Below are positions 46,977-55,525 of a stretch of 64,000 bases of DNA, one piece after another. This stretch comes from Mycolicibacterium celeriflavum (GTDB lineage: Bacteria; Actinomycetota; Actinomycetes; Mycobacteriales; Mycobacteriaceae), in NCBI RefSeq assembly GCF_010731795.1, contig NZ_AP022591.1:3534001-3598000 (forward strand). Direction: 5' to 3'. A program made the translations under genes and the position numbers. The notes beneath the pieces are model-generated. The model ran no database searches. It saw only the letters and a program-made list of their open reading frames with translations, and was not told the DNA's origin. How positions within the stretch are numbered: the stretch's first letter is position 1; every line of letters begins with the position of its first letter.

Positions 46977-48257
46977 TCACAGGACGGCGCTCACGGCGTC
47001 GGACCAGATGCCGGCCGCCTCGTCGATCTGCTCGGCGGTGACGACGAGGGCAGGGATGAACCGCACCACCTGGCCCCACGCCCCGCAAGTCAGTAACAGC
47101 AGGCCGCGCCGGGCGGCCTCCTGCTGCACGGCCACGGCGGTCGCGGCGTCGGGTTTGCCTGCCGCATCGCGGAATTCGGTGCCGAGCATCAGCCCGAGGC
47201 CGCGCACATCGCTGATCGCGTCGAACTTGTCGCCGACGGTCTGCAGCGCCTCGAACAACTGGGCGCCACGCTCGGCGGCGTTGTCGACCAGGTGTTCGTC
47301 GGCGATCACGTCGAGGGTGGCCAGCGCGGCCGCACACGCCACCGCGTTGGCGCCGTACGTGCCGCCCTGCGAGCCCGGCCACGCCTTCTCCATCACGGCC
47401 GCGGGCGCCGCGATCCCCGACAGCGGGAAGCCCGACGCCAGCCCCTTGGCGGTGATCAGGATGTCGGGGCGCGCCCCCGAATCGCCGAGGAAGTGCTGAT
47501 GCCCCCAGAAGCGGCCGGTGCGGCCGAAGCCGGTCTGCACCTCGTCGACGACCAGCAGGATGCCGTGGGCGTCAGCGCGCTCGCGCAACCCGGCGAAGAA
47601 CCGCTCGTTGGCCGGCACGTAGCCGCCCTCGCCGAGCACCGGTTCGACGAAGAACGCGGCGGTGTCGGCGGGCGCGCTGATCGTCTGCAGCACATAGTCC
47701 AACTGAGCCAGAGCGAAGTCGGTGGCCTGCTCGACCGGCCAACCGAAGTGGCCCGGATCCGGGAACGGCGCCACGTGCACCCCGGCCATCAGCGGGGAGA
47801 ATCCCGAGCGGAACTTGGTGCCGGAGGTTGTCATCGAGGCCGCCGCGACGGTGCGGCCGTGGAAGCCGCCGTGGAAGACGATGACGTTGGGGCGGCCGGT
47901 GGCTTGCCGAGACAGCCGCAGTGCCGCTTCCACGGCCTCGCTGCCGGAGTTGGCGAAGAACAGCCGGTCCAGCCCGGCCGGCAGCACCTCGCCCAACCGC
48001 TCCACGAGCGTGAGCAGCGGCCGGTGCATCACCGTCGTGTACTGGCCGTGGATGAGTGTGGCGACCTGGCGCTGCGCGGCCTCCACCACTCGTGGATGGC
48101 AGTGCCCGGTACTGGTCACGCCGATGCCCGCGGTGAAGTCGAGGTATGCGCGGTCCTGCTCGTCATAGAGCAGCACCCCTTCGCCGCGGGCGGCCAGCAC
48201 ACCTGTGGCCTGTTTGAGGATTTGCGAGAGCTGTGGGGCTGTGGACGCCGAGGTCAT
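46977..48257 (-). CDS. Class III aminotransferase (GABA/omega-amino acid type)
   Basis: The 426-residue enzyme has the class III pattern VDEVQTGFGRTG and the PLP lysine in ITAKGLASGFPLSG. The N-terminal FTAGIGVTSTGHCHP and the SGSEAVEAALRLSR region fit GABA or beta-alanine aminotransferases. It starts at ATG 48257, divergent from the aldehyde dehydrogenase, with a GATTGT-type operator between. The product would be a semialdehyde, the natural substrate of that neighbour. Substrate specificity is inferred. Confidence 0.86.
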   Translation of the reverse strand: MTSASTAPQLSQILKQATGVLAARGEGVLLYDEQDRAYLDFTAGIGVTSTGHCHPRVVEAAQRQVATLIHGQYTTVMHRPLLTLVERLGEVLPAGLDRLFFANSGSEAVEAALRLSRQATGRPNVIVFHGGFHGRTVAAASMTTSGTKFRSGFSPLMAGVHVAPFPDPGHFGWPVEQATDFALAQLDYVLQTISAPADTAAFFVEPVLGEGGYVPANERFFAGLRERADAHGILLVVDEVQTGFGRTGRFWGHQHFLGDSGARPDILITAKGLASGFPLSGIAAPAAVMEKAWPGSQGGTYGANAVACAAALATLDVIADEHLVDNAAERGAQLFEALQTVGDKFDAISDVRGLGLMLGTEFRDAAGKPDAATAVAVQQEAARRGLLLLTCGAWGQVVRFIPALVVTAEQIDEAAGIWSDAVSAVL

Positions 48258-48283
48258 GGCATGATCTTCAGGGGCTCGCTGTA

Positions 48284-48297
48284 GATTGTCAACAATC
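48284..48297. promoter_or_regulatory. GntR/FCD operator, copy 1
   Basis: GATTGTCAACAATC has 6-base arms GATTGT/ACAATC around a CA spacer. It lies between the divergent aminotransferase (start 48257) and aldehyde dehydrogenase (start 48314) genes, placed to control both. It is one of three copies in the island. Confidence 0.82.
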
Positions 48298-48313
48298 CGA
48301 CAGGAGAGGCGAC

Positions 48314-49780
48314 GTGGGCGGTAATCGCGAAGAGGCAGTGATCGATGCGGTGGGCAAGCGACTGTTCGTCGACGGCAAGTGGGCCGACGCGACCGGGGGC
48401 CGCACCTTCGATGTGCTCGACCCGGCCACCGGTCAGGCGCTGTGCGCGGTGGCCGACGCCACGCCTGCCGACGCCAGAGCGGCATTGGACGCGGCGGTCG
48501 CCGCGCAACCAGACTTCGCTGCCATTCCGCCGCGGGCCCGCGCCGACATGTTGATGGCGGCGTTCGAATTGTTGCACGACCGCGTCAACGACCTGGCGCT
48601 GCTGATGACGCTGGAGATGGGCAAGCCGCTCGCGGAGGCCAGGGGTGAAATCGCTTACGCCGCTGAGTTTTTCCGACACTTCGCGGAGGAGGCCACCCGG
48701 ATCGACGGCGGCTATCAGACGGCACCCGCCGGCGGCGCACGGTTCCTCGTCGCTCGCCAGCCGGTCGGGCCGTGCCTGCTGATCACCCCGTGGAACTTCC
48801 CGATGGCGATGGGCACCCGCAAGCTGGGCCCGGCCATCGCCGCGGGCTGCACCAGCGTGATCAAACCTGCGCACCAGACGCCGCTGTCGATGCTGGCGTT
48901 GATGGAAATCCTCGACGAGGCGGGCGTGCCTGCCGGTGCCGTCAACTGCATCACCGCGATGGATGCGAACGCGGTGATGGAACCGCTGATCCGGTCCGGA
49001 CGGGCACGCAAGCTGTCGTTCACCGGTTCGACGGCTGTCGGGCGGATCCTGCTCGAGCAGTGCGCGCAGAAGGTGCTGCGGACCTCGATGGAACTCGGCG
49101 GCAACGCTCCGTTCATCGTGTTCGCCGATGCCGACCTCGATGAGGCGGTGGACGGGGCGATCGCTGCCAAGATGCGCAACATGGGCGAGGCGTGCACGGC
49201 CGCGAACCGAATCTTCGTGCACGCGACGGTGATCGACGAGTTCGGGAGCCGACTGGCCGAGCGGATGGCTGCGCTGGTCGTCGGCCGCGGCACGGAGGAC
49301 GGTGTCGAGGTCGGTCCGCTGATCGACGAAGCTGGGCTCCACAAGGTCCAGGCCCTGGTCGACGATGCGGTGGCTCGCGGCGCCCGCGTGCTGACCGGTG
49401 GCTCGGCCGTCCGGGGCGACGGCTACTTCTACCCGCCCACCGTGCTGACGGGCGTTCCGCGTGAGGCCAGGATGTCCAGCGAGGAGATCTTCGGTCCCGT
49501 CGCCCCACTGACGCCGTTCGAGACCGAGGACGACGTGATCGCCGCCGCCAACGACACGGAGTACGGCCTGGTGGCCTACGTGTTCACCAATGATCTTCGG
49601 CGGGCGCTGCGCGTCGCCGAGGCGCTGGAGACCGGCATGGTCGGGCTGAACCAGGGCGTGGTGTCCAACCCGGCAGCGCCTTTCGGCGGCGTCAAGCAGT
49701 CCGGCCTCGGACGCGAGGGCGGGGCGGTGGGGATCGACGAGTTCTTGGAGACCAAGTACGTCGGCATCGCGCTCAAGTGA
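48314..49780 (+). CDS. NAD(P)-dependent aldehyde dehydrogenase (succinate-semialdehyde type)
   Basis: The 488-residue enzyme has LLITPWNFPMA, the general-base Glu in MELGGNAPF and the catalytic Cys in GEACTAANRIF. The succinate-semialdehyde dehydrogenase group is favoured by VGPCLLITPWNFP and by pairing with an omega-aminotransferase. GTG 48314 has GGAGAGG six bases upstream, which decides the start over the longer frame at 48233. It ends two bases from the gntR stop. Confidence 0.87.
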   Translation: MGGNREEAVIDAVGKRLFVDGKWADATGGRTFDVLDPATGQALCAVADATPADARAALDAAVAAQPDFAAIPPRARADMLMAAFELLHDRVNDLALLMTLEMGKPLAEARGEIAYAAEFFRHFAEEATRIDGGYQTAPAGGARFLVARQPVGPCLLITPWNFPMAMGTRKLGPAIAAGCTSVIKPAHQTPLSMLALMEILDEAGVPAGAVNCITAMDANAVMEPLIRSGRARKLSFTGSTAVGRILLEQCAQKVLRTSMELGGNAPFIVFADADLDEAVDGAIAAKMRNMGEACTAANRIFVHATVIDEFGSRLAERMAALVVGRGTEDGVEVGPLIDEAGLHKVQALVDDAVARGARVLTGGSAVRGDGYFYPPTVLTGVPREARMSSEEIFGPVAPLTPFETEDDVIAAANDTEYGLVAYVFTNDLRRALRVAEALETGMVGLNQGVVSNPAAPFGGVKQSGLGREGGAVGIDEFLETKYVGIALK

Positions 49781-49782
49781 GG

Positions 49783-50442
49783 TCAGGCGTCGCGGGCCAG
49801 GCGTGCAATCAGCCGGTCGACGGCGTCTTCCATGTGGGCGATCAACAGCTTGTCCGACAGCTGCACGTCGCCGGCTCTGATCGCGGTGGCCAGGGCCTGG
49901 TGCTCGGCCACCCGATCGGTCGGATTGTCGTAGGTGTCGGCCAGCGCGTGCACGCACATCCGCGTCTCGACGAGATAGGTCTGATGCATCCGCGACAGCC
50001 GCGGACTTTCGGCCAGCTCGACGAGGCGCTCGTGGAATCGGATGTCGGCTTCGCTGCCCTCATCGACATCTGCCGCGGTGGCCATCTCCTCGACGATGAC
50101 GAGCAACTCGTCGCCGGCGGCGGCGTAGCGGCCCTGCAGAATCCGCCTGGTGGCGGCGCGTTCGATGGCTTCCCGCGCGAGGTACATGTCGGAGGCCACT
50201 TCGGGCGTCATATCGATCACGAACACCCCGCGGTTGCGGATCGAGATGAGTAGGCCTTCCTGGGTCAGGCGCTGCATGCCTTCGCGCAGAGGACCGCGGC
50301 TCACGCCGAGCTTGCGGGCCAGGTCGGCCTCGATCAGCTGAGTGCCGGGGGCCAGTTCGCCGTGCGCGATGGCATTTCGTAGCTTGTCGGCAACGATGCT
50401 CGGTGTGGACTCCTGTTCCACCGGCGCGAGGAACTCGGTCAT
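49783..50442 (-). CDS. GntR-family regulator, FCD subfamily
   Basis: The 219-residue protein has an N-terminal winged helix (GTQLIEADLARKLGVSRGPL, about residues 33-52) and an all-helical FCD ligand domain whose Asp and His residues (AREAIE, FHERLVELA, HQALATAI) can bind a metal and an organic acid. It overlaps the isomerase-like gene at 50439 and is probably the regulator acting at the three GATTGT-N2-ACAATC sites. Confidence 0.88.
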   Translation of the reverse strand: MTEFLAPVEQESTPSIVADKLRNAIAHGELAPGTQLIEADLARKLGVSRGPLREGMQRLTQEGLLISIRNRGVFVIDMTPEVASDMYLAREAIERAATRRILQGRYAAAGDELLVIVEEMATAADVDEGSEADIRFHERLVELAESPRLSRMHQTYLVETRMCVHALADTYDNPTDRVAEHQALATAIRAGDVQLSDKLLIAHMEDAVDRLIARLARDA

Positions 50443-51158
50443 TGGGCCTCCTCGAACAGCAGGCCCAGCCCGGGGATCGCGGGCACGCGGCCGACGAGCT
50501 GCAGCCCCTTCCAGACTGTCACCTGATTGGCGGTGAGCACGGGTTTGTCGACCGCGGTTTCGAGCCAGTCGACGATCGCCAGCGTGTGCATAGCGGTGTC
50601 GGGAACCAGCACCGCCTGTGCGTCGGGATGGTCCGCCGCGATGACCATGTCGATGACCCGTTCCGGCGTCAGGGAACCGACCTCGGCGGCGGTGATGATT
50701 CCGTGGCTACCGATCGCCACCACCTCCACGCCGGCGGCGGACAGGTACTCGACGAAGTGCTCGGCGACGTCATGTGGGTAGGACGCGGCCACGGCGACAC
50801 GTCGGATGCCGAGGTGGCGTAGCGCGTCGACGAATGCGATAGAGGTGGATGACGCCGGCACACCCGCCGCCGCAGTGACTTTCGCGGCCTGGTGCCGCGC
50901 GCCGTCGGGACCGAACACAAAGCTGCCCGACGTACACGCCCACATCACCGCCTGCGGACGGGTGTCGGCAAGCTGCCGGACGCCGTCGGCCAGACGTTCG
51001 TCGCTGCCCAGGTCCAACAGCGCATCGACCCGGTGCGCGTCCTCCCCGACCGAGGTGATGACCACAGGCAGCCGTAACTCACCGGCCACCCGAGCCTCCA
51101 GCGCTTCGAAGTCGTCTTCAGCGCTGTGTCCGGGGTAGAGCAGTCCTACGGTCGCCAT
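50439..51158 (-). CDS. Maleate isomerase/Asp-Glu racemase-like protein with one active-site Cys missing
   Basis: The 239-residue protein has the Asp/Glu racemase-superfamily fold. The first catalytic cysteine is present in WACTSGSFVFG. The second site, usually CTN, reads VPDTAMHT, with Asp in place of Cys. That would prevent a two-Cys isomerisation but could allow a one-Cys decarboxylase or hydrolase reaction. It starts at ATG 51158, just downstream of operator copy 2, and overlaps gntR. Compare its intact neighbour at 51226. Confidence 0.82.
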   Translation of the reverse strand: MATVGLLYPGHSAEDDFEALEARVAGELRLPVVITSVGEDAHRVDALLDLGSDERLADGVRQLADTRPQAVMWACTSGSFVFGPDGARHQAAKVTAAAGVPASSTSIAFVDALRHLGIRRVAVAASYPHDVAEHFVEYLSAAGVEVVAIGSHGIITAAEVGSLTPERVIDMVIAADHPDAQAVLVPDTAMHTLAIVDWLETAVDKPVLTANQVTVWKGLQLVGRVPAIPGLGLLFEEAQ

Positions 51159-51189
51159 GCGGCCCCCTGCGAGCATTCGTCGACGGGAA

Positions 51190-51203
51190 GATTGTCGACA
51201 ATG
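51190..51203. promoter_or_regulatory. GntR/FCD operator, copy 2
   Basis: GATTGTCGACAATG keeps the dyad except for the last base. ATTGTCGACAAT inside it is a perfect 12-base palindrome. It lies 32 bases upstream of the isomerase-like/gntR pair, so the regulator would control its own synthesis. Confidence 0.78.
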
Positions 51204-51225
51204 TTAACAACCGGCCCATTCGGAA

Positions 51226-51963
51226 CTACGTCTCCAGCAAGCGCTGCCCTGGTCCGACGGCCTTGCGCCCGGCGACGCGCAGCGCAGCCCACATCGTCAC
51301 TTGGTTGGCCGTGACCACCGGCTTCCGCAGATCGGCCTCCAAATCGGCGATCAGGTCATAAGTCGGCAGGTTGGTGCAACTGATGACGATGGCCTCTGCG
51401 TCGGAGACGTCGGTGGCTCGCACGAGGTCTGCCGTCTGCGCGTACGGCACCGACCAGATCCGCGAGGTCAGACCCAGCCCGGACGTGGCAACCACCTCCA
51501 CGCCGGCCTCCATCAGGTAACTGGTCAAGCCGACAGTCAAATCCGTGGTGTAGGGGGTGACGGTCGCGACCCTGCTGACCCCGAGGTGCCGCAACGCCTC
51601 GAGCATGGAACCGCTGGTGGTCACCGCCGCCGGGGCGCCGGCCGCTCGCATCGCCGCGACCAGGGCGGCCTCGCCGGCCATGCCCTTGACGAAGCTGCCC
51701 GCGGTGCACGCGTACGCGGTCACCAGGGGCGACACCGCGAGCACGTTGGCGGCGCCGGCAACCACATGTTCGGCATCGGAGATGTGCACCGCCATGTCGA
51801 CCGTTACCTGCAGCGGGGCATACCGCAGGCGGGTGACGTAGAGGCTCACATCGTCGGGTACCCAGCGCCAGAGTTCGCGATCGAGCGCGAAGTCGTATGG
51901 CGTCACCACGCCTATGCCTACCTGCTGCAATGGCGGGGTCGGCACCAGTTCCCCGATCGTCAT
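51226..51963 (-). CDS. Maleate isomerase/Asp-Glu racemase-like protein, both Cys present
   Basis: The 245-residue protein has the same fold as the gene at 50439 and keeps both catalytic cysteines, in YACTAGSFVKG and ISCTNLPTYD. It may isomerise maleate or a related cis-dicarboxylate. ATG 51963 is chosen; the next in-frame ATG is upstream at 51984. It is divergent from the hydroxyacid dehydrogenase operon, with operator copy 3 between. Confidence 0.84.
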   Translation of the reverse strand: MTIGELVPTPPLQQVGIGVVTPYDFALDRELWRWVPDDVSLYVTRLRYAPLQVTVDMAVHISDAEHVVAGAANVLAVSPLVTAYACTAGSFVKGMAGEAALVAAMRAAGAPAAVTTSGSMLEALRHLGVSRVATVTPYTTDLTVGLTSYLMEAGVEVVATSGLGLTSRIWSVPYAQTADLVRATDVSDAEAIVISCTNLPTYDLIADLEADLRKPVVTANQVTMWAALRVAGRKAVGPGQRLLET

Positions 51964-52000
51964 TTCCACAGTGTGAGGCCACAACGCGAAACCAGCAACA

Positions 52001-52014
52001 GATTGTTGACAATC
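52001..52014. promoter_or_regulatory. GntR/FCD operator, copy 3
   Basis: GATTGTTGACAATC has perfect 6-base arms around TG. It lies between the divergent isomerase-like gene (start 51963) and the dehydrogenase-amidase-DUF3830 operon (start 52041). Confidence 0.82.
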
Positions 52015-52040
52015 ATACGGCGTGTCCTTAGCCTCGTGGC

Positions 52041-53081
52041 GTGCCGACCCCCCGCGACCGCGTTCGGATCGCGCGGCGTGGAGGTGTGTTCGAGCAGGTC
52101 AGAGTAGGTTCCGAGCGACCCGTGGTCGCCGTTCTGTGCGCGCGGGCGACCGACCGGCCCCCCGGTCTCGGCGGGCTGGATGTCGACTTCCGGTACTGCA
52201 CCGCGGCCGACCTTGCCGTTGCGGTCCGCGGAGCCCGCGCTCTGCTGCTCTGGGACTTCTTCTCCTCCGCGGTGCGCGACGTCTGGGCCGAGGCCGCCGG
52301 GTTGGAGTGGATACATGTCACCGCGGCCGGCGTCGACACCCTGCTCTTCAACGAACTGCGCGACTCCGATGTTGTGGTGACCAATGCCCGCGGCGTGTTC
52401 GACCGCCCGATCGCCGAGTATGTGCTCGGCGCGGTGCTCGCCAACGCCAAGGACAGTCGCACCAGTTTCGCGCTGCAGCGCGAGCACCGGTGGCGGCACC
52501 GTGAGACGCGTGGCATCGCCGGAGCGCGTGCGCTGGTCGTCGGCACCGGCGGCATCGGCCGGGAGATTGCCCGGCTGCTGCGCGCCGCGGGTATGCAGGT
52601 GCGCGGAATCGGTCGCGTCGCTAGAACAGACGACCCGGACTTCGGCGATGTGAGCCCGAGCGCGGACTTGGCCGCCGAGGTCGGCTGGTGCGATCACCTG
52701 GTGCTGGCCGCGCCGCTGACGAACTCGACTCACGGCCTGGTGGACGCGTCCGTACTGGCCGCGATGAGGGCCGACGCCCATCTGGTCAACATCGGCCGCG
52801 GTCCGCTGGTCGATGAGTCGGCGCTGCTTTCGGCGTTGCGCGACAACAGCATTGGCGGCGCAACCCTGGACGTATTCGACACGGAGCCGCTGCCTGCCGA
52901 TCATCCGCTGTGGGACGCTCCCAACGTGACGATCACCGCGCACATGGCCGGCGACGTGGTGGGCTGGCGCGAGACGTTGGCGGACCAGTTCGCCGGCAAT
53001 GTGCGGCGCTGGCTGGCCGGTGAACCGTTGCTCAACGTGGTGGACAAGAAACTTGGCTACGTTCCGGGGAGTTCGCGATGA
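52041..53081 (+). CDS. D-isomer-specific 2-hydroxyacid dehydrogenase
   Basis: The 346-residue enzyme has the NAD motif VVGTGGIGREIARLL and the catalytic Arg (NIGRGPLVDE), with Glu in DVFDTEPLP and a His-like position at AHMAGD, where the usual His reads as His-Met. It likely reduces or oxidises a 2-hydroxy acid of the pathway. GTG 52041 is given; a later internal start is possible because the first 25 residues look unconserved. The stop overlaps the amidase start. Confidence 0.8.
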   Translation: MPTPRDRVRIARRGGVFEQVRVGSERPVVAVLCARATDRPPGLGGLDVDFRYCTAADLAVAVRGARALLLWDFFSSAVRDVWAEAAGLEWIHVTAAGVDTLLFNELRDSDVVVTNARGVFDRPIAEYVLGAVLANAKDSRTSFALQREHRWRHRETRGIAGARALVVGTGGIGREIARLLRAAGMQVRGIGRVARTDDPDFGDVSPSADLAAEVGWCDHLVLAAPLTNSTHGLVDASVLAAMRADAHLVNIGRGPLVDESALLSALRDNSIGGATLDVFDTEPLPADHPLWDAPNVTITAHMAGDVVGWRETLADQFAGNVRRWLAGEPLLNVVDKKLGYVPGSSR

Positions 53082-54490
53082 TCCCGCCGGCCGTCGAACT
53101 GGTGCAGGGCTATCGCGCCAAAACCATCTCTCCGGTGGAGGCCACGCAGGAGGCGTTGGCCGCCATCGACGCCCACGACGGCACCGTGAACGCATTCGTC
53201 CTCGTTGACCCCGGCGGTGCGCTCGCGGCCGCGCGGGCATCCGAGGCGCGCTGGCATGCGGGGCAGCCGCTCGGACCCGGCGACGGGGTACCGACGTCGA
53301 TCAAGGACGCGCTGTGGACCCGCGGATGGCCGACGCTGCGCGGCAGTTGGCTCATCGACGAGGAGGGCCCGTGGGACGAGGACGCGCCCTGTGTGGCGCG
53401 ACTTCGCGAGACGGGCGCCGTGCTGCTCGGCAAGACCACCACACCGGAGTACTCGTGGAAGGGCGTCACCGACTCCCCCCGGTTCGGCGTGACCGGCAAT
53501 CCGTGGGATCCAGCCAAGACGGCGGGCGGGTCGAGCGGCGGCAGCGCGGCAGCAGTAGGTCTGGGCATGGGGGTGTGGTCGGTCGGCACTGACGCGGGCG
53601 GATCGGTGCGTATCCCTGCGGCATTTACCGGAACGGTCGCGCTCAAGCCGACTTACGGGCTGATCCCGCACTACCCGCCGAGCCCGTTCGGGACGCTGGC
53701 CCATCCCGGTCCGATGACCAGGACGGTAGCCGACACTGCAGCGCTGATCGATGTGATCACCGGCTTCGACGCCCGGGACTGGGCGGCGATGCCGACGCCG
53801 CAACAGTCCTTTCTGGCCGGCCTCGACGACGGCGTCGCCGGTATACGGGTGGCCTTCTCGCCGAACCTCGGATTCGTGCACAACGATGCGGAGGTGGACG
53901 CCGCGGTGCGGGCCGCCGTGACGGTGCTGGCCGACGCGGGCGCGCGGGTCGAGGAGATGGACCCGGGGTTCGTCGACCCGATAGAGGCCTTCCACGTGTT
54001 GTGGTTCTCCGGCGCGGCGAAAGTGTTGCAGTCCTACGGTGATATCCGGGAAGACTGGGCCGATCGGGTCGACGCCGGCCTGCGCCGGATTGCGGCGGTG
54101 GGTGCGACTTTCTCGGCGTCGGACTATCTCGACGCGATGGCCGTGCGAATGCGCCTGGGTGAGTTAATGGGACGCCTCCACCAGGATTACGACGTGCTGG
54201 TCACACCGACCCTGCCGCTGCCGGCCTTCGAGGCCGGTCGCGATGTGCCCGTGGGCTGGCCGTCGCCGGACTGGGCGACCTGGACGCCGTACACCTATCC
54301 GTTCAACATGACCCAGCAGCCCGCGCTGAGCGTGCCGTGCGGATTCACCGCGGCCGGTCTGCCGATCGGGCTGCAGATCGTCGGTCCCCGGCATGCGGAT
54401 GCATTGGTGTTGCGGGTGGGGCGGGCATACGAATCGGCCACCGACTGGACCCGGCGCATGCCGGCACTGACCGCACAAGGAGTTCGATGA
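53078..54490 (+). CDS. Amidase-signature hydrolase
   Basis: The 470-residue enzyme has the Ser-cisSer-Lys triad of the amidase family: Lys in PTSIKDAL, cis-Ser in GGSSGGSAAAV and the nucleophile Ser in GTDAGGSVRIP. It hydrolyses an amide to a carboxylate and ammonia or an amine. It overlaps the hydroxyacid dehydrogenase upstream and DUF3830 downstream, forming a tightly coupled three-gene operon. Confidence 0.9.
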   Translation: MIPPAVELVQGYRAKTISPVEATQEALAAIDAHDGTVNAFVLVDPGGALAAARASEARWHAGQPLGPGDGVPTSIKDALWTRGWPTLRGSWLIDEEGPWDEDAPCVARLRETGAVLLGKTTTPEYSWKGVTDSPRFGVTGNPWDPAKTAGGSSGGSAAAVGLGMGVWSVGTDAGGSVRIPAAFTGTVALKPTYGLIPHYPPSPFGTLAHPGPMTRTVADTAALIDVITGFDARDWAAMPTPQQSFLAGLDDGVAGIRVAFSPNLGFVHNDAEVDAAVRAAVTVLADAGARVEEMDPGFVDPIEAFHVLWFSGAAKVLQSYGDIREDWADRVDAGLRRIAAVGATFSASDYLDAMAVRMRLGELMGRLHQDYDVLVTPTLPLPAFEAGRDVPVGWPSPDWATWTPYTYPFNMTQQPALSVPCGFTAAGLPIGLQIVGPRHADALVLRVGRAYESATDWTRRMPALTAQGVR

Positions 54491-54999
54491 GCAGGCTGAT
54501 CACCGTGTCCCTGGACAAGCGCAGCGTCAGCTGTGTCGCCCGACTGCTGGACGACGCGGCGCCACGCACGTGCGCGGCGGTGTGGGACGCGCTGTCCGAC
54601 GGAAAAGTCCTGTCGGCACCGGTGTTTCACGGCAAGTACGCACGCAACGAGATCTATACGCTGTTCCCGGCGTTCGCGTCCGTCGATCCCGGTAGGGAGA
54701 ACACCACGGTGACGCCGATACCGGGCGACCTGTGCTGGTTCTCGTTCGACTCCGACCAACTGGGAAATCCCGCTTACGGCTACGAGAACAGCACGGGTAC
54801 GGGAAGCACCGGCCCGATCGTCGACCTCGCGATGTTCTACGGCCGCAACAACCTACTGATCAATGGCGATCAGGGCTGGGTGCCAGGCAATGTATTCGGC
54901 GCTGTCATCGAAGGTCTCGACGAGATGGCTGCGGCCTGCCAGGACCTATGGATGGGTGGTGTGCGTGGGGAGACGCTGAGCTTTCAGCGCGTTACTTGA
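54487..54999 (+). CDS. DUF3830 protein (cyclophilin-like fold)
   Basis: The 170-residue protein shows the DUF3830 pattern: an N-terminal strand, APRTCAAVWDALS, a loop HGKYARNEIYTLFP, and FYGRNNLLINGDQGWVPGN. The family has a cyclophilin-like barrel with unknown function. ATG 54487 overlaps the amidase stop and is preceded by AAGGAG. Its strict coupling to the amidase suggests it helps in the same reaction or binds its substrate. Confidence 0.8.
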   Translation: MSRLITVSLDKRSVSCVARLLDDAAPRTCAAVWDALSDGKVLSAPVFHGKYARNEIYTLFPAFASVDPGRENTTVTPIPGDLCWFSFDSDQLGNPAYGYENSTGTGSTGPIVDLAMFYGRNNLLINGDQGWVPGNVFGAVIEGLDEMAAACQDLWMGGVRGETLSFQRVT

Positions 55000-55042
55000 G
55001 GATTGACGCACGCAGGGCCGGTCCGACGGCCTCGTCGGCTGA

Positions 55043-55468
55043 CTACAGCGGCTGCAAGCTGATCGGGTTCTCGTGCCGGCCCGCGTTGGGGTCGTTGCAG
55101 GCCCCGGGTTTCGACGTGTAGGTGGCGGTGCCCGCCAGGGTGGCGGCGTCGAACGCATAGGACAGATCCCCCGGCCCGGTACTACCGTCGGGACACGTCC
55201 AGCCGTTCGGGACGTCGTGGCGCTCGACGATCCACGGGCCGTCGGCCCCCCGGCTGATATGGGCGATCATGCCTGTGGAACTCGACACCGTCCCGGCGCA
55301 AAAGCCCTCGGGGTTACATTGCGTGGTGATCGCCCACGTGTTGGACGTTGCGCCGTTGACGAATCGGAAGTCGCCCTCCAGGCGACCGTCCGCCCATGCG
55401 GGGCTAGCCGATCCGATCGCGACGCCCGCGATTGCCGCCGCCACTGCCATGGCGCGTGTGAGCATCAT
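55043..55468 (-). CDS. Secreted protein with Cys pairs
   Basis: The 141-residue product has a signal peptide cleaved near SPAWADG (about residue 27). The mature domain holds four Cys (TQCNPEGFC, WTCPDG, GACND). I recognise it only as a mycobacterial conserved exported protein type. The double start ATGATG leaves one residue of uncertainty. It lies 44 bases from the end of the DUF3830 gene. Confidence 0.75.
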   Translation of the reverse strand: MMLTRAMAVAAAIAGVAIGSASPAWADGRLEGDFRFVNGATSNTWAITTQCNPEGFCAGTVSSSTGMIAHISRGADGPWIVERHDVPNGWTCPDGSTGPGDLSYAFDAATLAGTATYTSKPGACNDPNAGRHENPISLQPL

Positions 55469-55525
55469 GCAGGCAGCATCACACGTTCGGGGCAGCTAGA
55501 TCTCCCATCCGGCGAAACTACTTCC

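Noticed and set aside
48254..49957. A 567-codon minus-strand frame opposite the aldehyde dehydrogenase
   Set aside because: Composition is Arg/His/Gln-rich with no recognisable motif. It is the antisense shadow of a clear enzyme gene.
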